From Magnetococcales bacterium (GTDB lineage: Bacteria > Pseudomonadota > Magnetococcia > Magnetococcales > JADFWU01): 64,000 nucleotides of DNA. This document shows positions 1 to 9,710 of this stretch, in pieces; the first letter of the stretch is position 1, and every line of letters begins with the position of its first letter. The stretch covers positions 70,359-134,358 of the forward strand of contig JADFWU010000003.1 in assembly GCA_015234045.1 (NCBI GenBank), read 5' to 3'. The notes beneath the pieces are model-generated. The model did no database searches. It was not told the DNA's origin and saw nothing but the letters and a program-made list of their open reading frames with translations. The translations under genes were made by a program, and so were the position numbers.

Positions 1-457
1 TTGGGGCGTTCTGCGCTGTGTAATGTTCTTATATACTACAAGAGACGCGCCAACATGGAATTTCTATGAAATTATATTTGTAACATGTTGTTTATATATT
101 GTTTTATATGATCTGTTGTGAAGGTGTGATTGGTGTCTATAAGGGAAAATAGGGTGTGTAATTTCAAACATTTTTTTTGATTTTTATTGATTAATAACAA
201 TAAAAATCAATAAGTTATATTTATTTTGGAATGAGTTATAAGTGTGAATTATTTCACACCCCTTTTGTTGAAGATAATTATCAATACAGGGGAACGATTG
301 ATTGGTCAGCTCTGTCAAATAAGTGTAGCGTATCGAAAGAGATATTCGATCGCATTTTTGTATCTACATTCAGACGATTAAAATGTAGATATGCCTATTT
401 CCACAATACCGGAAGGAGGACTATGTACCGATCCCATTAAACCATAAGGAGGAGAAA
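1..457. other. AT-rich intergenic stretch, no convincing gene
   Basis: This stretch is AT-rich and contains several runs of A and T plus a short inverted repeat around 187-212 (ATTGATT and AATCAAT arms). It probably holds the promoter of the exported protein gene that starts at 458. A 69-codon open frame at 231-440 has no recognisable domain and an unconvincing start context, so it is not annotated as a gene. I see no RNA gene here. Confidence 0.4.
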
Positions 458-946
458 ATGAAGCGCAGGAGTAAAACGCTCGCTGTGTGCTCAGTCGCTC
501 TGTTTGTATCTGGCATGATGATCGCGCCTTCAGTTGCTGCTTATGAAACTGAGGAGTGTGGTCCTATGTGCCATCATGCGGACAGTTGGGCAAATTCTCA
601 TGGTAAAACTGCGCCCTATGTCGGGGGAAAACAGGGTTCTTTCGCGGATATGAAACGTCATTTCCGCATTGGGCCAAAGCAGGAAAAAGCTTGGGATTCT
701 TTCCAAGCGGCTGTCTTCAATCGTATGCTCGCCGCATTTGATACCGAAACACTCACACATAATAATCTCAGTACAACGCCTACCGATTTTAACACCGCCA
801 CATTGGAGCCCAGCATGTCTGTGAAAGAGCTGGCTAACTGGGACCGGGTGCTGAAAGCGTATCGGGAAATGACGTTGGTCTTGCAGCAGGATCAGAAACA
901 GATCGCACAACGCATCAATCTGATTTGTAAGGAGCTTAATCAATAG
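458..946 (+). CDS. small exported periplasmic protein, possibly Spy/CpxP-like
   Basis: This 162-residue protein begins with a classic signal peptide: basic MKRRSK, a hydrophobic stretch, and a likely cleavage after PSVAA near residue 28. The mature part starts with a Cys/His cluster (ECGPMCHHAD), which could bind metal. It then has a predicted helical segment, FRIGPKQEKAWDSF, that recalls the LTxxQ-type helices of Spy/CpxP periplasmic proteins. The C-terminal third is charged and helical. The start is supported by AAGGAGGAG just upstream of the ATG. The gene stands alone and is followed by a structured 3' region and an intrinsic terminator. The export call is fairly firm. The Spy/CpxP link is only a resemblance, and a function in metal or envelope stress is inference. 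Confidence 0.75.
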   Translation: MKRRSKTLAVCSVALFVSGMMIAPSVAAYETEECGPMCHHADSWANSHGKTAPYVGGKQGSFADMKRHFRIGPKQEKAWDSFQAAVFNRMLAAFDTETLTHNNLSTTPTDFNTATLEPSMSVKELANWDRVLKAYREMTLVLQQDQKQIAQRINLICKELNQ

Positions 947-973
947 AGACAATCGCTGGAACTATCGTGGTGG

Positions 974-1042
974 CCGTATGAAGAATTTCATGGTGTGTAA
1001 AAGGTGGAAAACACCCTCTCCATGGCGTGTTTATTCATACGG
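974..1042 (+). other. nested inverted repeat in the 3' region of the exported protein gene
   Basis: Two perfect 9-base arms, CCGTATGAA at 974-982 and TTCATACGG at 1034-1042, enclose shorter matched arms (CATGG/CCATG and GGTG/CACC). A transcript from the upstream gene could fold here into a stacked hairpin before reaching the terminator at about 1101. It may protect the mRNA end or be a small RNA; the sequence does not tell which. Confidence 0.4.
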
Positions 1043-1100
1043 GCAGAATTTTGTAGTGGCTTTGGAAGCATCACAAATTTTTATGGAATGTGACTACTAA

Positions 1101-1134
1101 CGTCGGGCATAACTGCCCGGCGCTGTTTTTTTTT
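1101..1134 (+). terminator. intrinsic terminator after the exported protein gene
   Basis: A 9-bp stem (CGTCGGGCA with TGCCCGGCG, one G-T pair) and a 4-base loop are followed within three bases by a run of nine T. This is a canonical Rho-independent terminator for rightward transcription. Confidence 0.85.
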
Positions 1135-1172
1135 GCTAAATTTTTTTGGCTCAATTTTATTACTGCATGGCC

Positions 1173-2588
1173 TCATTTTTTGCGGAGTCGATGACTCAAA
1201 GCAGAGCGGGAAATGCCCAATAAACCAGCGGCAATGCTTTGATTACCGTTGGTGCGCCGTAACGCTTCTTCGACCTGTTGGTGCTCAACCTCTTTCAATG
1301 TAGGAAAGGGGCCGGAAACCGATTGAAACAGGTTGGCCAGTTCAGTTTGTTGCTCTTCAGAGGGGGGATCAGTATCAGGATTGCGTAGCAAAGCTTCTCG
1401 AAGACTGTCCAGGGAGAGCACTTTTGATTGATGGCGGGCTACTGAATCAAAGAGAAGCCCACGCAGTTCACGGACATTGCCGGGAAAGTGGTAGGTATTG
1501 AGCAGGCTGAACATCTCTTTTGGGGGGGTAGGTGGTTTTTTCTTCATGATTTTAGCGGACTCACCGATAAAGAAATCTACCAACAAAGGCAAGTCCTCTT
1601 TGCGTTCACGCAGAGCGGGGATGCGGACATGGTGAACCGAGAGACGATAATAGAGATCAGAACGGAATTTACCGGATTCCATGCGTTTTTTCAGGCTTTG
1701 ATTGGTCGCCACCACCACACGCACATCACTGGATACCGGTACGTCAGACCCTAAAGGCCGGTATTGACGTTCCTGAAGTAGTCGGAGCAGTTTTACTTGA
1801 TTTTCTGGCTGTAAATCACCAATTTCATCAAGAAACAGTGTACCACCTGCGGCTTGACTGATTAATCCTTCCCGATTGCTATCCGCACCGGTAAACGCGC
1901 CTTTTTTGTGACCGAATAGCGTATCGGAAAACATCTGTCCATCCAAGCCCGCGATGTTTACCGCTTCAAAAGGGCCGGATAATCCACTGACTAGATGAAC
2001 GGCCTCGGCAAACAGTTCCTTTCCGACACCGGTTTCACCGGTAATCAATACCGGTTCACCAGTTCCGCCGATGGCTTCGATATAGCGGAACTGATTGATC
2101 ATTTTTCGGCTTCTGGTAATGATGTGAGAAAATGCATCACCGCGTGGGGGTTCATCACTGAGCAAAGAACGGCGCAGATTACCGACCTGTCGTCTCAAAG
2201 AGAGCGTTTCCCAAGCGCGTTTAACACAGGAGACAAAGCGGGTTTCTTCAGCAGGTTTGACAAGATAATCAAACGCACCATTGCGCATACAGTTGATGGC
2301 TGTTTCCAGCTCTTGAGTTGCAGTGTTGACGATGACTGGAATATGCGGATAACGCTCATGGATCATCGGCAGTAGTTCCTCACCGGTCAACCGAGGCATC
2401 ATCAGATCAAGCACAACAACAGCATTATCCAACTTGGCCAGTTCATCCAGCACTTTGCGACTGTCAGAAAGGGTTATGATATTGCGAATTCCATAACTTT
2501 GCAGAATGACTTTCGAACTGAGCAGCATATGGGCTTCATCATCAACCAGTACAACAGGTATTTGATGAATCGGTTGAGTCTGACTCAT
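1173..2588 (-). CDS. sigma-54-dependent response regulator, NtrC family
   Basis: This 471-residue protein has three domains. The N-terminal receiver has DDE near residue 16, the phospho-acceptor Asp at about 61 and Lys at about 111. The central AAA+ sigma-54-interacting domain has Walker A GETGVGKE at 184-191, the sigma-54 contact loop GAFTGA at 230-235, and Walker B with LFLDE at about 251-255. The C-terminal Fis-type helix-turn-helix (NGNQSIAAGLLGIS) is at about 449-462. It should activate sigma-54 promoters when phosphorylated. Its start overlaps the end of the upstream histidine kinase gene by 4 bp (ATGA), so the two are translationally coupled and are almost certainly cognate partners. 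An AAGGA ribosome site precedes the ATG. Target genes cannot be read from this window. Confidence 0.95.
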   Translation of the reverse strand: MSQTQPIHQIPVVLVDDEAHMLLSSKVILQSYGIRNIITLSDSRKVLDELAKLDNAVVVLDLMMPRLTGEELLPMIHERYPHIPVIVNTATQELETAINCMRNGAFDYLVKPAEETRFVSCVKRAWETLSLRRQVGNLRRSLLSDEPPRGDAFSHIITRSRKMINQFRYIEAIGGTGEPVLITGETGVGKELFAEAVHLVSGLSGPFEAVNIAGLDGQMFSDTLFGHKKGAFTGADSNREGLISQAAGGTLFLDEIGDLQPENQVKLLRLLQERQYRPLGSDVPVSSDVRVVVATNQSLKKRMESGKFRSDLYYRLSVHHVRIPALRERKEDLPLLVDFFIGESAKIMKKKPPTPPKEMFSLLNTYHFPGNVRELRGLLFDSVARHQSKVLSLDSLREALLRNPDTDPPSEEQQTELANLFQSVSGPFPTLKEVEHQQVEEALRRTNGNQSIAAGLLGISRSALSHRLRKK

Positions 2589-4282
2589 TGCGATGATCCT
2601 TGATCTTTCCAGGGAGGCAGGGTGAGCGTAACAATGGTACCTTTGTCGATTTCTGAGAAAAATGACATGGTACCACCGTGCTCCTGAATAATTCGTTTGG
2701 AAATGGATAGCCCGAGTCCGGTACCGCCTTTATCAATTCGGGTGGAAAAAAAGGGGTCGGTAATACGCTGAAGGTCAGCATCACTGATACCGCATCCCTG
2801 ATCCTGGATGGAAAAGGAGATCATACCCTCATTTGATTCAGGTGGACTCATACTGATATGAATACCCTGATTCCGATTAGGTAAGGATTGGAGTCCATTC
2901 ATCAAAATATTGATCAGAACCTGTTCCAGCCGTAGTGGATTGGCTCTAAGAAGAATGGGGCGATCGGGTAAAGTGATTTCAAAATGGTCGGTGTGTTTGC
3001 GAATCTGATGGCCAAGCAGAGAGATGACTTCATTGATGACATCATTGATGTCCACTTTTTGAAAGCCGGTGTTGTCTGGATTGCTGCGGGACAGTCGTTT
3101 TACATCTTCAACAATCTGTTTAATGCGCTCAGAGTTGTCATTGATGCCGCTTAGTAGTTGGGGAATTGTCTCTTCCAACTCGTCAAAGGGGATCCCTCCC
3201 AGGTTATAAGCACCATTTTCCTTGGCATATTGTTTCAAGATGGGCATGGCATCCTTGAAGGCTCGGGTCAGGAAACTGGCATTGAAGTGAATGGAGTTAT
3301 TCGGGTTATTGATTTCATGCGCCAAGCTGGCTGAAAGGGTACCCAAAGTCGAAAGATGACTGCTTCGCATGGCTTGCGCCTGTGCTTTGCGGCGCTTTTT
3401 AACCTCTTGGGCCATTTCGGTATTCAGTTTTGAAAGCCTATGGGTACGCTCAGTAATCCGTTGTTCCATTTTCTCATTGGTCTGTTTGAGAAACTGTTCG
3501 GTCTGTTTGCGTAACGTGACATCACGTATCAGCGCGACAATATATTGAACACCATCCTGTTCATGAAGTTTGATATTGGCTTCGGTATGACAAATCTGGT
3601 CACCGTTACCGGGTTGAACATTTTCTAGTAAAATACTGGAACGTCTTGCCAAATCAGAGAGTAGGGCGTGATGATCATAGCCGTTGGGCAGAATACCGGT
3701 ATCTGTCAGTGTCAACGTTTTCAGGGCTGTTTCATGATCCAAACTCAGCCGATTAAGTGCGGTCATATTAGCTTCGACCAAGTTGCATTCTGGTGCCTGA
3801 AAGATCAGCATTTCATCATCAATATCATTGACCAGATCTTTGAAAAGCTGAAGTGCCTGTTTTTGTGATTCCAGTTCACGGGCCTGTCCACGAATAATTG
3901 CACCTTGTCGAAACAGGTCCAAAAACACTTTGATTTTGGTGCGTAAAATCTCCGGTCGAAACGGTTTGAGCAGATAATCCACAGCGCCCAGGTGATACCC
4001 TTCTGCCATGTGATCTTCATCTTTAAGAACCGCAGAGATCATGATTATAGGTAGATTGCGCGTGCGTTCTGCTTGTCCCATCAGGCGGATGACTTCAAAT
4101 CCATCCATTACCGGCATATGGGCATCAAGAAGCACCACAGCAAAATCGTGATCCAACATATGGGCAAGTGCTTCATAACCATCCGCAGCGGGAACCACTT
4201 CGGCATCCAAGTCTGAAAGCAGATTGCTGGTTGCCAGAATATTTTCCGGCATGTCATCGACCAGAAGTATTTTTGGCTTCAT
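2585..4282 (-). CDS. receiver-histidine kinase hybrid (REC-PAS-HisKA-HATPase)
   Basis: This 565-residue cytoplasmic protein has no membrane segment. An N-terminal receiver (DD at 9-10, phospho-acceptor Asp at about 53, Lys at about 107) is followed by a PAS-like region at about 150-255 and a coiled-coil linker. The HisKA segment has the phosphorylated His in LAHEINNPNN at about 322, and the HATPase domain has GTGLGLSISKRI near the C terminus. The NNPNN signature is typical of NtrB-like kinases that pair with sigma-54 activators, which fits the overlapping downstream regulator gene. The N-terminal receiver suggests that phosphate from another kinase modulates it. GGAG lies 7-8 bases before the ATG. 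The stimulus is unknown. Confidence 0.93.
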   Translation of the reverse strand: MKPKILLVDDMPENILATSNLLSDLDAEVVPAADGYEALAHMLDHDFAVVLLDAHMPVMDGFEVIRLMGQAERTRNLPIIMISAVLKDEDHMAEGYHLGAVDYLLKPFRPEILRTKIKVFLDLFRQGAIIRGQARELESQKQALQLFKDLVNDIDDEMLIFQAPECNLVEANMTALNRLSLDHETALKTLTLTDTGILPNGYDHHALLSDLARRSSILLENVQPGNGDQICHTEANIKLHEQDGVQYIVALIRDVTLRKQTEQFLKQTNEKMEQRITERTHRLSKLNTEMAQEVKKRRKAQAQAMRSSHLSTLGTLSASLAHEINNPNNSIHFNASFLTRAFKDAMPILKQYAKENGAYNLGGIPFDELEETIPQLLSGINDNSERIKQIVEDVKRLSRSNPDNTGFQKVDINDVINEVISLLGHQIRKHTDHFEITLPDRPILLRANPLRLEQVLINILMNGLQSLPNRNQGIHISMSPPESNEGMISFSIQDQGCGISDADLQRITDPFFSTRIDKGGTGLGLSISKRIIQEHGGTMSFFSEIDKGTIVTLTLPPWKDQGSSQ

Positions 4283-4315
4283 GGAAACTCCGACTTCCTG
4301 GGTGCTAATAAAAAA

Positions 4316-7300
4316 TTATAAAATCAATCGCTTTTGCTTTTCTAATCGTTTGGCAGAGATAGGAATGCTGGTTTTTAACTCCTGAGCAAACAGTGAAACA
4401 CGAAACTCTTCCAGCATCCAACGAAACAGTACCAATTCACCGTTGATTTCCCGATTTTTCCGAGCATGTTCCAGGCGTTGAGTGTACCAACTTTCCCAGT
4501 GTTTGAGTTCTGCTTGTTTTTGATCATCACGTCCAGGGTTTTCTGCACGGCGCTGAAGGCGTTTTCGGATTGCCTCCAGATAGCGTGGATAGCTGTTCAA
4601 CCATTTCCACGGTGTTGTGGTAAGAAAACCGGGATGAATCAGTTCAGCCAGCTGGGCGTTGAGTTGTTCAACAATCGGTTTTTGATTGGGAATCAGTCTA
4701 TTGCCTTTAAGCAAGGATTTGGTTTCCTGAAAGCTCAATAGAATGCGTCCAGCCAGCTTGGAAACCGATTCAGACTGTCGAACAAACAAAGAACGACCCT
4801 GTTGCAGTTTGTTGTTAAACGTTTCTTGATCACGAATGCTGTTTGGTTTGTCACTGAGAAAAACTTGATCAGCGGTACGTTGAATGATTCCTTTGCGTAG
4901 CTGATCACATTTGCCTAACGGTGCAAAAGCCACACAGATTTTAGGATCTTTGATCAAGTTGCGTTCGATCTGTTTAACCTGTTGGTTCATCTGTATTAAA
5001 AATAGCCTGCGTAATCCGTTGTGTGTATGATTCCATGCCTGTTCCGGTGAATCAGCCAGAATGAGAGAAACACTTTTTTCTTCATCACGCAATGCAGGGT
5101 AGCCGTAGACTATCCGTGGTGTTTCCGTAATGGCAATACGGTCAGGTAGAGGTCCAAAATTCCATTGTGTAATCTGTGTGCGCTCGAAATCATTTTTTGG
5201 TAATGCCTGGAACTGCTCCCTAGTTTCACTGCCCAAATTTTTCCTAAGTTTTTCAATGTCTCGACCACGTGCCAGCACCTGTTTGTTCTTTTCATCAACA
5301 ATGATGAACTGCATGCGAAGATGATCCGGCAGCGCGTCATCCTTCAAGGTGTTGGCAGGAATGCGTAATCCTTTGCGTCTGAACAGTACCTTTTCCAATG
5401 CCTGAATCAAGGCACCATCGGCTGTTTTTAGTTCCTGTATACAGAGCTGAACCGTTTGTGGCAGCGGCACCAGAGGACGGCGTAAACTTTTTGGTAGCTG
5501 ACGGAGTAGTGCTTGAACTTTCTCTTCCAAAAGACCAGGCACCAACCACTGAAATGCCGATTCGGTCACTTTATTCAATAAAGAGATTGGAATACGCACA
5601 CTGATTCCATCGGACTGGTTGCCGGGATCAAAGTGGTACTCCAAGCTGAACTCCTGACCACGAATGACCAAATGACCGGGATAGAGATCCGTTGTAATCT
5701 CCTCACCAGCATGACGCATCAAATCTTCTCGTGACAGATAGAGCAGGCGCGGTTTGTTTTTTTCTGCCTTGCGCCGCCAACTGTTGAGTTTGGTGACTGA
5801 ATTGACGTTTTCAGGAATAATTTGATCAAAAAACTGATAGAGCGTTTCATCATCTACCAGCACATCACGACGTCTGGATTTATTCTCAAGTTGGCTGATT
5901 TCAGCAAGCAAGCGCTGGTTATGTTGAAAGAATTTTGCATTGATCGTCATCTCACCAGCAACCAGTGCAGCGCGTATGAACAGCTCTCTGGATGTCTCTG
6001 GATCAATGGGACCAAAGTTGACTTTGCGTTGTGGTACGATGATCAATCCGTATAGCGTCACTCTTTCATAAGCCACAACCTGACCGGCTCTCTTTTCCCA
6101 ATGTGGATCAGAATAGCTTTTGCGGATCAGATGAACAGCCGCACGTTCGATCCATTCCGGTTCGATGCGGGCACAGGTTCGGGCATAGAGTCGAGTAGTC
6201 TCCACCAGTTCTCCGGCCATCAACCATTTGGGCGATTTTTTGAACAGACCAGAACCAGGAAAAACATGAAAACGGCTCCCATGGCCGCCGGTATAGCTGT
6301 GTTTCTCGCTTTTAAAGCCAATATTGCCCAATAGACCCGTTAAAATCGCCTGATGAATCGAATTATAATCCGCTGCTTTTTGGTTGCGGTGGCCGCCCAT
6401 ACCTCGGATTTGGTGGCTGATCTGTCGGTGAATATCCTGCCACTCTCGAATACGCATGTACGCTAAATAGTTTTTCTTGAGCCATTTACGGTATTGACTG
6501 CGTGTTGGTGCATTTTGTCGTTGGGTTTCAATGGTATTCCACAGATTGACCAGGGTAATAAAGTCGGAATTGTCACCATTGAGCAGGGCATGTGCTTGTC
6601 TGGCACTCTCTTTGGCATGGGCTGGACTCTCACGCGGATCTTGCACACTCATGGCTGAAACGATAATCAACAGCTCGGTTAACGAACCATTCTCTCTGGC
6701 GGCTAACAGCATTCTTGCCAATTGTGGATCAGCAGAGAGTTGTGCCAGTTGTCGTCCGGTCTCAGTGAGTTGATCATCGTCATTGAGGGCGTTGAGTTCA
6801 TGGAGTTGTCGCCACCCTTCACGCACCGCTTTAACTTCGGGTTGATCCACAAAAGGAAAATCCTCAATCACACCCAGCTTCAACCAAGCCATTTGCAGAA
6901 TGACCGAAGCAAGAGAGGTACGTAGAATTTCTGGATCAGTATAGACCGGTCGATTATTGAAATCCTGTTCCGAATAGAGCCGAATACATATGCCTTCGGA
7001 AAGCCGTCCGCAGCGTCCTTTGCGTTGATCTGCCGATGATTGTGAAATTCGCTCAACAGGTAGTCGCTGAACAGCCGGTCGCCCGGAAAATCGACTGATT
7101 CGTGCCAGACCAGAGTCCACTACATAGCGAATACCGGGCACTGTAATGGATGTTTCAGCAACATTGGTGGCCAGAACCACACGCTGCATTGATCCAGGGT
7201 GAAAGATCCGCGTCTGTTCTTTGGCAGAAAGTCGGGCGTAGAGTGGAAGAATTTCAACGCCAGGCCAGAACTGTTTTCTCAATAGATCAGCAGATTCACG

Positions 7301-8230
7301 GATCTCACGTTCACCGGGCAGAAAAACCAATACATCGCCCAGATCTCGACGCAATTCATCAACCGCGCGGACAACGCCTTCACTGAGATCTAATTCCGCC
7401 TCTTGAGAGCCTTCTGCTTTTAGCGGTTGATAGCGCACTTCAACCGGCCATGTACGGCCAGATACTTCTAAAATAGGTGCATTATTGAAATGTTTTGAAA
7501 ATTTATCGGTATCCAGTGTGGCAGAGCTGATAATCAGTTTGAGATCTGGGCGTTTTTTTAGTAAATGATGGATATAACCCAGCAGAAAGTCGATATTCAG
7601 GCTGCGTTCATGGGCTTCATCAATAATCAGCGTATCGTAGCTGTTCAGCCAGGAATCACCTTGAGTTTCAGCCAGTAACATACCATCGGTCATGATTTTT
7701 ATGCGCGTATCCGGTCCGGTCTGATCGGAGAAGCGGATTTTCATGCCAACGCTTTGGCCCACTTGGGTTTTCAGATCTTCAGCCAGATAATTGGCAATGC
7801 TCCGAGCCGCAATACGGCGTGGTTGGGTCATACCGATCATGCCTACAACACCACGACCCAGCCCCAAGCAGATTTTAGGCAATTGTGTCGTTTTACCTGA
7901 ACCGGTTTCTCCACACAGCACCACCACTTGGTTTTTTTTTATGGTGTGTGCAATCTCATCACGGCGGTTAACAACGGGAAGATGCTCAGGAAAGTTAAGG
8001 GTAGGTTGACTCTGCCTACGCGATTTGGCGCGATTCATGGACTTGTTGAATCGCTCTTGTAGTCCAATAACCATTTGGTCTACCGGCGCTTTTTTGCGAA
8101 TGCGTCCGCGAATGCGTTGTAGTTGCTGACGAAGCCAACGTCGATCAGTCAGCATGGTTTTATCCAAGCTGCGTGAAATTCTATTGATAATTTGGTGTGG
8201 AGATTGGGCGTTTGGTTTGTCAGAGGTCAT
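4316..8230 (-). CDS. hrpA: ATP-dependent RNA helicase HrpA (DEAH box)
   Basis: At about 1304 residues it has the full length of HrpA proteins. Motif I GETGSGKTTQ is at about 109-118 and motif II DEAH at about 206-209, followed by motif III SAT, motif VI QRKGRCGR, the HA2 and OB-fold regions and the long C-terminal DUF3418 extension typical of HrpA. The known role of the family is ATP-driven unwinding of RNA, including rescue of stalled or collided ribosomes in E. coli. I place the start at the ATG at 8228-8230. A GTG two codons earlier (8236) is also open. No strong ribosome site is visible for either. It is probably a single-gene transcript between the kinase pair and the HD-GYP gene. Confidence 0.95.
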   Translation of the reverse strand: MTSDKPNAQSPHQIINRISRSLDKTMLTDRRWLRQQLQRIRGRIRKKAPVDQMVIGLQERFNKSMNRAKSRRQSQPTLNFPEHLPVVNRRDEIAHTIKKNQVVVLCGETGSGKTTQLPKICLGLGRGVVGMIGMTQPRRIAARSIANYLAEDLKTQVGQSVGMKIRFSDQTGPDTRIKIMTDGMLLAETQGDSWLNSYDTLIIDEAHERSLNIDFLLGYIHHLLKKRPDLKLIISSATLDTDKFSKHFNNAPILEVSGRTWPVEVRYQPLKAEGSQEAELDLSEGVVRAVDELRRDLGDVLVFLPGEREIRESADLLRKQFWPGVEILPLYARLSAKEQTRIFHPGSMQRVVLATNVAETSITVPGIRYVVDSGLARISRFSGRPAVQRLPVERISQSSADQRKGRCGRLSEGICIRLYSEQDFNNRPVYTDPEILRTSLASVILQMAWLKLGVIEDFPFVDQPEVKAVREGWRQLHELNALNDDDQLTETGRQLAQLSADPQLARMLLAARENGSLTELLIIVSAMSVQDPRESPAHAKESARQAHALLNGDNSDFITLVNLWNTIETQRQNAPTRSQYRKWLKKNYLAYMRIREWQDIHRQISHQIRGMGGHRNQKAADYNSIHQAILTGLLGNIGFKSEKHSYTGGHGSRFHVFPGSGLFKKSPKWLMAGELVETTRLYARTCARIEPEWIERAAVHLIRKSYSDPHWEKRAGQVVAYERVTLYGLIIVPQRKVNFGPIDPETSRELFIRAALVAGEMTINAKFFQHNQRLLAEISQLENKSRRRDVLVDDETLYQFFDQIIPENVNSVTKLNSWRRKAEKNKPRLLYLSREDLMRHAGEEITTDLYPGHLVIRGQEFSLEYHFDPGNQSDGISVRIPISLLNKVTESAFQWLVPGLLEEKVQALLRQLPKSLRRPLVPLPQTVQLCIQELKTADGALIQALEKVLFRRKGLRIPANTLKDDALPDHLRMQFIIVDEKNKQVLARGRDIEKLRKNLGSETREQFQALPKNDFERTQITQWNFGPLPDRIAITETPRIVYGYPALRDEEKSVSLILADSPEQAWNHTHNGLRRLFLIQMNQQVKQIERNLIKDPKICVAFAPLGKCDQLRKGIIQRTADQVFLSDKPNSIRDQETFNNKLQQGRSLFVRQSESVSKLAGRILLSFQETKSLLKGNRLIPNQKPIVEQLNAQLAELIHPGFLTTTPWKWLNSYPRYLEAIRKRLQRRAENPGRDDQKQAELKHWESWYTQRLEHARKNREINGELVLFRWMLEEFRVSLFAQELKTSIPISAKRLEKQKRLIL

Positions 8231-8293
8231 GAGCACGCGTTGGTTGCAGGCGATTTACAAAGTCCCAATTGTGTTAAATCGGAATGAGGCATA

Positions 8294-9556
8294 TCAACCA
8301 GCAGATGCACCCATTGGCAGATGCGCCATTGGCGTGATACCCCACCGTTTGGGCTGTTCAAAATCATCAATCTGGTACTCAACGGTATGGCGAAAACGAA
8401 TCAGATTGATGGTCTGTGGCCGGACAGGTGATTTCTTGTTGATATCATAAAGAATTTTAACAACAGGATGCAATAAAGATGATCGATTATTCCGAACTAC
8501 CAAGCCAAGAAGCTGATTCTTGAGTCGTACAAGCGAACCAACAGGATAGATGCCAATGGTACGAATAAACTGCTCAAAAAGTGCTTCATCATACTGTGCA
8601 GGAGACCATTCCAGCATCTTTTTAAGCGCATTGTGACTATCCATGCGTTTATGATAGATACGGTGTGTGGTGATGGCATCATAGGTGTCTACTATTGCTG
8701 CCATATGACCAAATTTATGGATACGAGCATTGGGCAGTTTGTTGGGATAACCTTGACCATTTTTTTGTTCGTGGTGTTGGGCTACAACGGTTAAGGTGTT
8801 GCGATTGATTCCGGGCAGTCCGTCAAGTATTTCCAGTCCGATAGTAACATGCTGTTCAACAATGGCACGTTCACTACTACTCAAGGGGCCGGGTTTTTTG
8901 GATGGATCATTAAGCTGTTTGGCACGACCAATATCATGGAGCAGGCCACCGGAGCCCACATCAACAATGGTTTGTTCATCCATGCCCAGGCTTTGGCAAA
9001 ATGCGGTCAGATAGATGGCAACATTAACAGAGTGTTGATAGATGGTATCATCACTATCACGCAGAAGTGCCAAACTGATCAAAGCATCAGGATGTCGGCG
9101 AATGGAACCGATCATCCGGCCAACTGAACGCTGGACCAGACGATTATCTACCTTTTTACCCAACCTTACATCATCCATCATCTGACGCATGATTTTCTGG
9201 GCATCATTGCCGATCCGGGCAGCTGAATGGATAGCGTTTTGCCATTCCTGTGCTGTGTAGTCCTCAGGACCATCGTGGACGATATCTGGTGGAGAAGGCG
9301 CAGCAGGCCCTTCAAGTTCCATTAACTGCTCATGCAGTAGTCTTTCAACTTCCTGTTGCGTTTGACCGGCCTCTGTACTCACTCCATCTGAAGTGTCAAT
9401 CAAGACCTCTTTGATGCCGCATTTCAAAATAGTTTGAATTTCATTATCAGATTCCAGCGTACCAATCTTCAGGTCGTTATTACCAACCTGATAGTCCACA
9501 AAACTGTGAACTTTCATACCAACGACTAACTGTTGGGTGGAAATTTTTTTGACCAT
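8294..9556 (-). CDS. HD-GYP cyclic-di-GMP phosphodiesterase with N-terminal DUF3391
   Basis: This 420-residue soluble protein has an N-terminal DUF3391-like region (LVVGMKVHSFVDY) at about 10-90 and an HD-GYP domain at about 160-340. Visible catalytic motifs are HDIGR at 207-211, HHE at about 261-263, GYP at 269-271 and DTYDAITTHR near 290-299. With the canonical residues intact it should hydrolyse cyclic di-GMP and so influence motility, adhesion or biofilm. An AGGAA site precedes the ATG. It is divergent from the hybrid kinase gene at 9711, so the two share a 154-bp promoter region. Confidence 0.93.
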   Translation of the reverse strand: MVKKISTQQLVVGMKVHSFVDYQVGNNDLKIGTLESDNEIQTILKCGIKEVLIDTSDGVSTEAGQTQQEVERLLHEQLMELEGPAAPSPPDIVHDGPEDYTAQEWQNAIHSAARIGNDAQKIMRQMMDDVRLGKKVDNRLVQRSVGRMIGSIRRHPDALISLALLRDSDDTIYQHSVNVAIYLTAFCQSLGMDEQTIVDVGSGGLLHDIGRAKQLNDPSKKPGPLSSSERAIVEQHVTIGLEILDGLPGINRNTLTVVAQHHEQKNGQGYPNKLPNARIHKFGHMAAIVDTYDAITTHRIYHKRMDSHNALKKMLEWSPAQYDEALFEQFIRTIGIYPVGSLVRLKNQLLGLVVRNNRSSLLHPVVKILYDINKKSPVRPQTINLIRFRHTVEYQIDDFEQPKRWGITPMAHLPMGASAG

Positions 9557-9710
9557 AGATCAATTCCTAAGAACCCGTTTCGAAATGACTGAATATAGGT
9601 TACCATAAAATAAGCTACTTTGATAATGGCGTTCAGATTATTCAGCCTCTATAAAATATCACAATAAATAGAGAATCTGATGCAAAAATCTGAAGTTGGG
9701 GATCTATTGT

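Noticed and set aside
231-440. 69-codon open frame before the exported protein gene
   Set aside because: No recognisable domain, poor start context, AT-rich intergenic composition.
530-952. 140-codon open frame antisense to the exported protein gene
   Set aside because: It is a shadow of the real gene, which has a signal peptide and a strong ribosome site.
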